DNA from: Robiginitomaculum sp.
Lineage (GTDB): Bacteria; Pseudomonadota; Alphaproteobacteria; Caulobacterales; Maricaulaceae
NCBI GenBank assembly: GCA_026993275.1
Contig: JALWUB010000068.1
Coordinates: 1-8,433 of the forward strand
Direction of reading: 5' to 3'
Length of the DNA: 8,433 nt
Below the pieces are notes generated by a model. That model did no database searches. It saw nothing but the letters and a program-made list of their open reading frames with translations, and was not told where the DNA came from. This document shows positions 1-6,154 of this stretch, in pieces; positions within the stretch are counted from its first letter, which is position 1; each line of letters opens with the position of its first letter. The position numbers and the translations under genes were made by a program.

Positions 1-315
1 AAAGGCGGCCTTGAGGTTTTTCGACCCGGCGGTGAAATTGAGCATGGCGGGCACGCGCCCATAGGCCAGCAGGGCGAAAAAGGCGATCACCGAGCCTGCG
101 CCCGTGGGCAGCAAAATGCCGACGGTTTCGCCCTTTTTGGCATGGCGCCGCAAGGCGCTGCCAAGGGCGAAGGCGGCGCGGATGATTTCCGTATAACTGA
201 GCTGGCGGTCATCCGCATCGACGATGGCGATGGTCTTGCCGCCAAATTGGCGGCGGGCGCGCAACAGGGCGGCAAAGATGGATTTGCGCCCGGTTTGTGG
301 ATTGTACTGTGTCAT
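1..315 (-). CDS. Acyl-ACP synthetase / AMP-binding protein (Aas synthetase-domain type), N-terminal part only
   Basis: This is the first 105 codons of a minus-strand gene that runs off the left edge. The protein begins MTQYNPQTGRKSIFAALL. It then shows the N-terminal layout of adenylate-forming enzymes: 'LSYTEIIRAAFALGSALR' (about 39-56), 'KKGETVGILLP' (about 60-70) and 'YGRVPAMLNFTAGSKNL' (about 85-101). The PAMLN-Y/F-TAG stretch is what I recall from the synthetase half of E. coli Aas, which activates fatty acids with ATP and loads them onto acyl carrier protein for lysophospholipid acylation. The AMP-binding P-loop and the C-terminal domain lie outside the window, so activity cannot be judged. 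The ATG at 313-315 is chosen because the family sequence starts just after it; there is no good Shine-Dalgarno at the usual distance. In-frame ATGs at 376-378 and 427-429 are possible but lack family sequence, and an in-frame TAA at 439-441 closes the frame. It is divergent from the M1 peptidase gene. A different AMP-binding subfamily is the main alternative. Confidence 0.75.
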   Translation of the reverse strand, partial: MTQYNPQTGRKSIFAALLRARRQFGGKTIAIVDADDRQLSYTEIIRAAFALGSALRRHAKKGETVGILLPTGAGSVIAFFALLAYGRVPAMLNFTAGSKNLKAAF

Positions 316-443
316 GTGAGCCCGTGCTGTTGTTCTGTCCGCACTTTGGCGGCGCCTCCCTTGAAATACCCTAACCATTTGTATCGGCTTTGCAAAGTGC
401 CCGGGCGGCGGCGCCGGTCCGGCAAACATGAATGATCGTTAAG

Positions 444-489
444 ATGAGCAGTCTGGCCATGGCCCTGCCGGTTTGCTAGGGCTGCTCAT
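444..489. repeat. 8-bp perfect inverted repeat in the leader of the M1 peptidase gene
   Basis: ATGAGCAG at 444-451 is the exact reverse complement of CTGCTCAT at 482-489. In RNA the pairing can extend inward by three more pairs (452-454 with 479-481, using G-U wobbles). This gives a stem of about 11 pairs closing a 24-nt loop, which itself contains the 10-bp palindrome GGCCATGGCC (455-464). The outer stem ends 11 nt before the Shine-Dalgarno at 501-506. It could be a leader RNA structure or an operator half-site pair for a dimeric regulator. Chance occurrence is possible. Confidence 0.4.
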
Positions 490-500
490 GCTGGAGAACC

Positions 501-506
501 GGAGGG
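501..506 (+). promoter_or_regulatory. Ribosome binding site of the M1 peptidase gene
   Basis: GGAGGG stands 7 nt before the ATG at 514. It fixes this start, which also gives an immediate signal peptide. Confidence 0.8.
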
Positions 507-513
507 CTGATTC

Positions 514-2922
514 ATGCGCTGCATTTTTGTTGCCATTGGCTTGTTTTCACTCTTTTCCTCGCCATTGCTTGCCGATCCGATCGAGCAGACGAAGGGCGAT
601 TTTCAGGACAAGTTCCGGCAGATGGAGGACGAGGACTGGCCCACGCCCAATGGCGTGCGCTCGGCGACCGGCGCGCCCGGGCCGCAATACTGGCAGCAGG
701 AGGCGGATTACGTCATCCGCATTACGCTGGACGAAAACAAGAAGCGCCTGAGCGGCAGTTCGCAAATCACCTACACCAACAACTCGCCTGAAAGCCTGCC
801 CTTCCTGTGGGTGCAGATGGACCAGAACCGTTTCAAGGCGGATTCCCTGGGCGAGCTGTCCGCCACCGCCCGCTCGTCCAGCAAGATCTCCTACAGCGCG
901 GCGCGCCGGGCCATGGCCATGCAAGCCTTCAAGGGCGGTTATGAAGTCTCCTCGGTCACAGACGGCAAGGGCGCGGCGCTGCCCTACAGGATCGTGGACA
1001 CGCTGATGCGCGTTGACCTGCCGCAGCCGCTGGCGCCGGGGCAAAGCACGGTCCTGAAGATCGGCTATGCCTACAACATCATTGATGCGCGCGTCATTGG
1101 CGGCCGCGGCGGCTATGAGTGCTTTACCAGGAAGGGCGAGGACGGCAATTGCATATTTGAAATCTCGCAATGGTATCCGCGCATGGCCGTGTTCTCGGAT
1201 TATGAAGGCTGGCACAACAAGGCCTTTCTGGGGCGCGGCGAATTCACCCTGGAATTTGGCAATTATGATGTGCAGATCACCGTGCCGTCCGACATGGTGG
1301 TCAACGCCACCGGCACCTTGCAAAACCCGCAGGAGGTGTTGAGCGCGGCCCAGCGCAAGCGCTTGGAGCGCGCCAGAACCGCCAAGGCCCCGGTGTTCAT
1401 CGTCACCCCCGCCGAGGCGGCAAAGGCCGAAAAGGGCAAGCCCAGGGGCACAAGAACCTGGCATTTTCATGCAGACAATGTGCGCGATTTCGCCTGGGCG
1501 GCGTCGCGCAAGTTCATCTGGGACGCCATGGGCGTGCATCTGGGGATGGACGGCGCGCCGCAAACCATCATGGCGATGTCGTTCTATCCCAAGGAGGCCG
1601 AGCCGCTCTGGTCCACCTATTCGACCAAGGTGGTGGCCCACACCCTGAAAGTCTATTCGCATTTTTCCACCCCCTATCCCTGGCCCAAGGCGACCTCGGT
1701 CAATGGCCCGGTGGGCGGCATGGAATACCCGATGGTGACGTTTAACGGTCCGCGTCCAACCAAGGACGACAAGGGCAATCTGACCTATTCGCGGCGCACC
1801 AAATACGGCCTGATCTCGGTCATCATTCACGAAATCGGCCATGGCTTCTTCCCGATGACGGTCAATTCGGACGAGCGCCAGTGGACCTGGATGGACGAGG
1901 GGCTGAACACCTTCACGCAATTTCTGGCCGAACGGCTGTGGGAAGACGATTACCCGTCGCGGCGCGGTGATCCCAAGAACATCACCGGCTACATGAAGTC
2001 CGAACACCAGGTTCCGATCATGACCAATTCGGAATCCATCCTGCAGTTTGGCAACAATGCCTATGGCAAGCCGGCGACGGCGCTGAACATCCTGCGCGAG
2101 ACCATTCTGGGCCGCGACCTGTTCGACAAGGCGTTCTCGACCTATGCCAATCGCTGGCGGTTCAAGCGCCCGACGCCGTATGACTTCTTCCGCACCATGG
2201 AAGAGGTGTCCGGGGTGGATCTCGACTGGTTCTGGCGCGGCTGGTTCTATTCCACCGACCATGTGGACATTTCCATCGACAAGGTGGTCAAGGGCACGAT
2301 CAACACCACCAATCCGGATGTCGAGGCCGTGTATGCGGGCGAGCAGGACAAGGTTGTGCCGCAGCCGCTGTCCATCACACGCAACAAGGACATGAAAAAG
2401 GCCGTCGATGAAGACCCGTCATTGCTGGATTTTTACAACCGTCACGGCAAGCGCACGGTCACCGAGAGAGAGCGCAAGGCCTACAAGAAGGCCTATGGGA
2501 AGCTTGAGCCCTGGCAAAGGAAGATCCTGGATGCAAAGGAGAACTTCTATTTTCTGACCTTTTCCAACAAGGGCGGGCTGGTCATGCCGGTGCTGCTGGA
2601 GCTGACCTACAAGGACGGCTCCAAGCAATCCTTGCGCCTGCCGGCGGAGGTGTGGAAAAACAACCCGCACCGCATCACCACGCGCGTCATGAGCCCCAAG
2701 GAGTTGGTGTCGGTGCAGGTTGATCCCAACTGGGAAACCGCGGATACGGACATGGACAACAATGTCTTTCCGCGCCGCATCATTCCGTCCCGGCTTGAGG
2801 TCTATCAGGCGCGCCGCAGCGGCAAGCCGAACTTGATGCAGCGCATGGACAAGGCCGTTGACCGCGACAGCATGGCGCCGCACAAGGCCAGGAAGGGCAA
2901 AAAGCACAAGGGCGGCGAATGA
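514..2922 (+). CDS. Exported M1-family zinc metallopeptidase (gluzincin aminopeptidase-like)
   Basis: This 802-residue protein carries all the catalytic marks of peptidase family M1. They are the substrate-amine motif GGMEYP (401-406), the zinc site HEIGH (439-443), the third zinc ligand E462 in WMDEGLNTF, 18 residues after the second His, and a likely transition-state tyrosine Y517 in NNAYGKP. Residues 1-20 look like a Sec signal peptide ending in PLLA before D21, so the enzyme probably acts in the periplasm or outside the cell. An N-terminal beta domain (about 60-290, including EGWHNKAFLGRGEF near 231) precedes the peptidase domain. It is followed by WFWRGWFY (about 572-580), a C-terminal beta-rich part (about 640-750) and a Lys/Arg-rich tail. 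The mature protein has only two cysteines, C203 and C213. The start is supported by GGAGGG 7 nt upstream. The next gene begins inside its stop codon. The family hydrolyses N-terminal residues from peptides in general; the actual substrate is unknown, and it may be an endopeptidase-like variant. Confidence 0.93.
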   Translation: MRCIFVAIGLFSLFSSPLLADPIEQTKGDFQDKFRQMEDEDWPTPNGVRSATGAPGPQYWQQEADYVIRITLDENKKRLSGSSQITYTNNSPESLPFLWVQMDQNRFKADSLGELSATARSSSKISYSAARRAMAMQAFKGGYEVSSVTDGKGAALPYRIVDTLMRVDLPQPLAPGQSTVLKIGYAYNIIDARVIGGRGGYECFTRKGEDGNCIFEISQWYPRMAVFSDYEGWHNKAFLGRGEFTLEFGNYDVQITVPSDMVVNATGTLQNPQEVLSAAQRKRLERARTAKAPVFIVTPAEAAKAEKGKPRGTRTWHFHADNVRDFAWAASRKFIWDAMGVHLGMDGAPQTIMAMSFYPKEAEPLWSTYSTKVVAHTLKVYSHFSTPYPWPKATSVNGPVGGMEYPMVTFNGPRPTKDDKGNLTYSRRTKYGLISVIIHEIGHGFFPMTVNSDERQWTWMDEGLNTFTQFLAERLWEDDYPSRRGDPKNITGYMKSEHQVPIMTNSESILQFGNNAYGKPATALNILRETILGRDLFDKAFSTYANRWRFKRPTPYDFFRTMEEVSGVDLDWFWRGWFYSTDHVDISIDKVVKGTINTTNPDVEAVYAGEQDKVVPQPLSITRNKDMKKAVDEDPSLLDFYNRHGKRTVTERERKAYKKAYGKLEPWQRKILDAKENFYFLTFSNKGGLVMPVLLELTYKDGSKQSLRLPAEVWKNNPHRITTRVMSPKELVSVQVDPNWETADTDMDNNVFPRRIIPSRLEVYQARRSGKPNLMQRMDKAVDRDSMAPHKARKGKKHKGGE

Positions 2923-3467
2923 GGCGTGTGACTTGGCGCTCACCCTTCAACAAGCACAGGATGAAAATATGCCGGCTTGTCCTGTCCGTCTTGGCGCTGT
3001 GTCTGGCCTCGGGTCCGGCGCTGGCGCACCGCGCCCATGCGGGGCTGACGGAGATTGCGCCGGACAGAAGCGGGCGCATCCTTGAAATCACGCACAGGCT
3101 CTTTGCCCACGATCTGGAGCCGGTGCTGTTTCACAAGGTCTATAACGACTGGGCGCAGTCACCGCAGGGCGTTGCCCGGGTGGGCGCCTACAGCGCCGCG
3201 CACTTTGCCCTGACGGCGGATGGCAAGCCCCTGGCGCTCGACTATGTCGGTGCCGAGCCGGAAGGCGAATTCATCTACATCTATTTCACCGCGCCCTTTC
3301 CCAAGGGCGCCACCCGCCTTGGCGTTGCGGATTCCCTGCTCATGGATGCGCTCGATGACCAGGTCAATCTGGTGAACCTGACCCTGGGCGGCAAAACCCA
3401 AAGTCATTATTTCCGCTATGGGGACGCGCCGCAGACATTTGCCCTGCCGGGGGCAGCAAAAAACTGA
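2919..3467 (+). CDS. DUF6702-like exported protein, coupled to the M1 peptidase
   Basis: This 182-residue protein resembles, by memory of the family pattern, DUF6702. After a signal peptide come H-x-x-H-x-GLTEI, 'RILEITHRLFAHDLE' (about 58-72), a central segment with 'FALTADGKPLALDYVG', 'FIYIYFTAP', and a C-terminal 'DALDDQVNLVNLTLGGK' with 'YFRYGD'. No catalytic residues are known for the family and I assign no activity. The ATG at 2919 overlaps the peptidase stop codon (ATGA) and has AGGG at 2909-2912, 6 nt upstream, so translational coupling is likely. An in-frame ATG at 2961 would give a cleaner signal peptide (MKICRLVLSVLALCLA..., cut after ALA before HRAHA) and a 168-residue protein, but has no well-spaced Shine-Dalgarno. 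From the 2919 start the same hydrophobic segment sits at residues 20-36 behind a basic n-region. Either way a periplasmic protein is expected, and context suggests a partner of the peptidase. Confidence 0.8.
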   Translation: MRRVTWRSPFNKHRMKICRLVLSVLALCLASGPALAHRAHAGLTEIAPDRSGRILEITHRLFAHDLEPVLFHKVYNDWAQSPQGVARVGAYSAAHFALTADGKPLALDYVGAEPEGEFIYIYFTAPFPKGATRLGVADSLLMDALDDQVNLVNLTLGGKTQSHYFRYGDAPQTFALPGAAKN

Positions 3468-3479
3468 TCCGTCCGGCGC

Positions 3480-3497
3480 GGCGGAAACGCCATTTTT
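3480..3497 (+). terminator. Weak candidate intrinsic terminator after the DUF6702-like gene
   Basis: A short hairpin, GGCG with GAAA tetraloop and CGCC (3480-3491), is followed one base later by five T residues (3493-3497). It starts 13 bp after the stop codon. The stem has only four G-C pairs, so termination is likely to be weak and some read-through into the FtsB-like gene is possible. Confidence 0.3.
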
Positions 3498-3588
3498 ACC
3501 ATTCCCCGCCATAGTCGGGCCTGCGCAGGCAAGGCTGCGCGCTCAAGGCCGCATAAACGCAGAAAGCGTGGACGGTGAATGGTTGGAC

Positions 3589-3933
3589 ATGACACGCATC
3601 AAACGGGCTCTGACGTTCGCAGGCTTCGCCCTGCTGATTTCATATTTTGGCTATCACACCCTGACCGGCACGTCCGGGGTGCGCAGCCTGGCCGCCTATC
3701 ATCAGCGCGAGGCGGTGCTGCAGCGCCAGCTTGACCGTCTGCGCGCATGCCGGGCCGACTTGCAAAAGCGCATCCGCATGCTCAGCGATGAAAGCCTTGA
3801 TCTGGATTATCTCGATGAACGCGCCCGCGCCGTGCTGTTCTATGCCAACCCGGCGGACACAATGCTGTCTCTCGGCAAGGCGCGCCCCGGCGCGGTTGCC
3901 AAAAGCCACGCCTGTGATGACATCATTTCGTAA
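3589..3933 (+). CDS. FtsB/DivIC-like septum formation initiator family protein
   Basis: This is a 114-residue bitopic membrane protein of the FtsB/DivIC type. A short basic N-terminus (MTRIKR) leads into one membrane segment (about 7-23, ending YFGYH). It is followed by a coiled-coil helix (about 33-65, 'REAVLQRQLDRLRACRADLQKR') and the family's C-terminal signature 'DSL-x-LDYLDERARAVLFYANP' (about 67-88). In the family this protein joins FtsL and FtsQ in the divisome and links septal peptidoglycan synthesis to constriction; the coiled coil would be periplasmic. The ATG at 3589 is preferred over the upstream in-frame GTG at 3568, because GGTGA at 3574-3578 is a passable ribosome site and the family sequence begins directly. 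The usual alphaproteobacterial neighbours (enolase and pyruvate dehydrogenase genes) are not here. C54 and C109 are periplasmic cysteines. The 3' end overlaps the convergent permease gene by 11 bp. It may be the only FtsB of the cell or a second copy. Confidence 0.8.
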   Translation: MTRIKRALTFAGFALLISYFGYHTLTGTSGVRSLAAYHQREAVLQRQLDRLRACRADLQKRIRMLSDESLDLDYLDERARAVLFYANPADTMLSLGKARPGAVAKSHACDDIIS

Positions 3934-5242
3934 GGCCTGACGGTTTATCTGTCAGGTGCCGGGCCCTGATGATGCGCCCGGTCAGCAGCCGCAGGCCCAG
4001 TTCCATGGCCAGGGCGATGACGGCGAGGGCGCCGATGCCAAGCAGCAGGGCGGGGCTCTTGTGCCACAGATACAGGGTGCTGGCCGCGATGGCGCTGAAA
4101 CTGGCCAGTATGGCGAGCACGATCATGGCCAGTGGCGCGCCGGTGTCGCGGCGCAGGCGCAGATGGCCGACATGCACCACCAGGTGGGCAATCAGGGTGC
4201 TGATGGCGCCGATGGCGGCGATTTGCGAGAGATCGAGAAACACGGCCAGCAGCAGGATGATGGCCGAGGAAATCACCAGGCCTTCGCGGCTGTGGCCGAT
4301 GGGCTGGCCAAAGCGTTTGGGCAATTGCCCATACACCGCCAGCTGGTAGGTGACGTTGGTGACGGCATAGAGCGAGGCATTGATGGCGGAGGCCGTGGCC
4401 AGCAGCGCCGCCAGCGACACCACCACGAAGCCGGCATGGCCGAACACCGGCCTGGCCGCTTCGGCGAGCGCAAAGTCCCGGGCCCTGATGACCTCTGCCA
4501 GCGGCAAATTGCCAAACACGGCGAGGGCGGTGGCCACATAAAGCGCCATGACGATGAGGATGGAGGCGATGATGGCGCGTGGCAGGGTTTTTGCCGGCTC
4601 GGGCATGTCTTCCGCGGCATTGGTGATGACCCGGAAGCCTTCATAGGCGAAAAAGGTCAGCGCCAGGGCATAGAAGATCATCGGCGCGGGCGGGTAGGTG
4701 GCGGGCGCCAGCCGCGCCGGGTCTATGAAGATCAGCCCGGCAATGGCGAAAAAGGCCAGCACGCCGACCTTGAGCACCACGATCAGCACTTCGGCCAGAG
4801 CCATGTCGCGGGCGCCGCGCAGGTTGATGAGCATGAAAACGAGCACGATCAGGGCCGCGAACACCGGCTCCCACACCGCGGCTGCGCCCTTGGGCAACAG
4901 CGCCAGGGCGTAGGCGCCAAAGGTGCGCGCCACCAGCGATATGGCGACCAGGGCCGACAGATAGAGCATGACGCTCATGGCGCCGGAAAAGAGGCCCGGG
5001 CCATAGCCGCGCACCAGGTATTCGACAAAGCCGCCGGCGCTGGGATAGCGCGCGCCCAGGCGGCCAATGGAATAGCCGCTGAGCAGGGCGACAATGCCGC
5101 CGATCAGGAAGGAGATCCACACGGCACTGCCGGCAATGGTCCCGGCATCGCCCATGAGCGCAAAAATGCCGGCGCCGACCATGGAGCCAATGCCCATGGA
5201 AACAGCGGCCCAGAAGCCGACTTTGCTGCCGGAATGATGCAC
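3923..5242 (-). CDS. APC-superfamily amino acid permease
   Basis: This is a 439-residue inner-membrane transporter with about 12 hydrophobic helices. Helix 1 carries the unwound-helix motif GSMVGAGIF (19-27), which binds the amino acid backbone in APC transporters. The segment 'FFAYEGF' followed by 'AAEDMPEPAKTLPRAI' (197-224) is the typical helix 6 and following loop of the family. These proteins import amino acids with protons or exchange them; the substrate cannot be read from sequence. The start is GTG at 5240-5242: an in-frame TGA, the stop codon of mmsB, lies two codons upstream, so no earlier start exists, and the next ATG (residue 16) would cut into helix 1. A weak AGG lies 10 nt upstream. 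The gene follows mmsB with a 6-bp gap and must share its transcript. Together with the valine-degradation enzymes this suggests uptake of valine or a related amino acid, which is inference. It ends 11 bp inside the convergent FtsB-like gene. Confidence 0.9.
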   Translation of the reverse strand: MHHSGSKVGFWAAVSMGIGSMVGAGIFALMGDAGTIAGSAVWISFLIGGIVALLSGYSIGRLGARYPSAGGFVEYLVRGYGPGLFSGAMSVMLYLSALVAISLVARTFGAYALALLPKGAAAVWEPVFAALIVLVFMLINLRGARDMALAEVLIVVLKVGVLAFFAIAGLIFIDPARLAPATYPPAPMIFYALALTFFAYEGFRVITNAAEDMPEPAKTLPRAIIASILIVMALYVATALAVFGNLPLAEVIRARDFALAEAARPVFGHAGFVVVSLAALLATASAINASLYAVTNVTYQLAVYGQLPKRFGQPIGHSREGLVISSAIILLLAVFLDLSQIAAIGAISTLIAHLVVHVGHLRLRRDTGAPLAMIVLAILASFSAIAASTLYLWHKSPALLLGIGALAVIALAMELGLRLLTGRIIRARHLTDKPSGLTK

Positions 5243-5248
5243 CGGCGC

Positions 5249-6154
5249 TCAGCCTGTCCAGTCGCCATTCAGCATCTGGATGATGCCGGAAAAATCGGTA
5301 TCGCCGCCGCCGAGCTGTTCGAACAGGGCGTAAAGCGCCTGCGCTTCGGCGCCCAGCGGCGTTGCCGCGCCGCTCTGATGCGCCGCCTCTTGCGCCAGGC
5401 GCAGATCCTTCAGCATCATCGCCGCCGAAAATCCCGGCTTGTAGCCGTTATTGGCTGGCGAGGACGGCACCGGACCGGGTTCGGGGCAATAGGCGGTCAT
5501 CGACCAGTTCTGCCCCGAGGCCTTGGAGGAAATGTCGAAAAAGCGCTGCGGGTCAAGGCCCAGTTTCTTGGCCAGCACGAAGGCTTCGGAGGTGCCGATC
5601 ATGCAGATGCCCAGCAGCATGTTGTTGCAGATCTTCACCGCCTGTCCGGCGCCGCTGCCGCCGGCATGCAAGACCGCCTTGGCCATCGGCTCCAGCACCG
5701 GCTCGGCGGCATCAAAGGCGGCGTCGCTGCCGCCAACCATGAAGGCCAGGGTCCCGGCCTCGGCGGCGGCAACACCGCCGGACACCGGGCTGTCCACCAT
5801 GACAAAGCCCAGCTTTTCCGCTTCCGCGGCAACATCGCGGGCGCTCTGTATGTCGATGGTGGAGCAGTCGCAGAACAGCGCGCCCTTGCGGGCGCTGGCG
5901 AACACGCCGTCAGCGGCGCCATAGACGGCGCGCACATGGCGGCCGGCCGGCAGCATGGTGATGACCGCATCCTTGCCGGTGACTGCCTCGGCAATGCTGC
6001 TGGCCGTGGTGCAGCCGTTTTTCCGGGCCTGCGCCAGCGCCTCTTCGGAAAGATCATAGGCGGTGACGTCAAATCCGGCCTTGACCAGATTGGCGGCCAT
6101 GGGCCCGCCCATATGGCCAAGCCCGATGAAGGCGATCGTCTTGCTTTGGGTCAT
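5249..6154 (-). CDS. mmsB: 3-Hydroxyisobutyrate dehydrogenase
   Basis: This 301-residue enzyme oxidises 3-hydroxyisobutyrate to methylmalonate semialdehyde with NAD+, a late step of valine breakdown in the cytoplasm. The Rossmann motif GLGHMG is at 11-16. The substrate-binding signature DSPVSGGV is at 121-128, the catalytic lysine is K174 in GQAVKICNN (170-178), and the C-terminal helical domain contains MMLKDLRLA (246-254). Length and motif order are normal for the beta-hydroxyacid dehydrogenase family, and 'KASGQNWSM' fits the hydroxyisobutyrate subgroup rather than tartronate semialdehyde reductase. The frame is open further upstream to 6256, but the ATG at 6154 is the right start: it has GAGG 7 nt before it (6162-6165) and the family sequence starts there. 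That ATG shares one base with the stop codon of the upstream hydrolase gene (TGATG), so translation is coupled. The permease follows 6 bp downstream. Another short-chain beta-hydroxyacid substrate is possible but unlikely given the neighbours. Confidence 0.94.
   Translation of the reverse strand: MTQSKTIAFIGLGHMGGPMAANLVKAGFDVTAYDLSEEALAQARKNGCTTASSIAEAVTGKDAVITMLPAGRHVRAVYGAADGVFASARKGALFCDCSTIDIQSARDVAAEAEKLGFVMVDSPVSGGVAAAEAGTLAFMVGGSDAAFDAAEPVLEPMAKAVLHAGGSGAGQAVKICNNMLLGICMIGTSEAFVLAKKLGLDPQRFFDISSKASGQNWSMTAYCPEPGPVPSSPANNGYKPGFSAAMMLKDLRLAQEAAHQSGAATPLGAEAQALYALFEQLGGGDTDFSGIIQMLNGDWTG

Larger units (their letters stand above)
316..513. other. Divergent intergenic region between the acyl-ACP synthetase-like gene and the M1 peptidase gene
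   Basis: This 198-bp gap must carry the start signals for both divergent genes. No strong sigma-70 promoter is visible in either direction. A weak minus-strand candidate is TTGCAA at 390-395 with TAGGGT at 368-373 (16-bp spacer), matching only half of the -10 consensus. On the plus side the notable element is the inverted repeat at 444-489, followed by the ribosome binding site of the peptidase gene. A GC-rich block lies at 398-422. I see no small gene with family resemblance here. Confidence 0.6.

Noticed and set aside
361..387. TTGAAA at 361-366 as a plus-strand -35 box
   Set aside because: No acceptable -10 hexamer occurs at 16-18 bp spacing.
142..435. A 97-codon plus-strand open frame at the left edge
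   Set aside because: It mostly mirrors the minus-strand AMP-binding gene and has no ribosome site or recognisable sequence.
547..2262. A 571-codon minus-strand open frame opposite the M1 peptidase
   Set aside because: The opposite strand carries intact M1 motifs with a signal peptide and ribosome site. The antisense product has compositional bias and no family resemblance.
3444..3461. Hairpin CTGCC-GGG-GGCAG near the end of the DUF6702-like gene
   Set aside because: It is inside the coding region and followed by A residues rather than T on the plus strand, so it is not an intrinsic terminator in the direction needed.
3519..3540. 12-bp palindrome GCCTGCGCAGGC with an adjacent GCGCAG/CTGCGC stem before the FtsB-like gene
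   Set aside because: It has no T-tract and no promoter beside it. In sequence this GC-rich a short palindrome is weak evidence for an operator.
3881..3894. GC hairpin CGCGCC-CC-GGCGCG near the end of the FtsB-like gene, as a possible terminator for the permease operon
   Set aside because: No T-run follows it on the minus strand, and such palindromes are common in GC-rich coding sequence.
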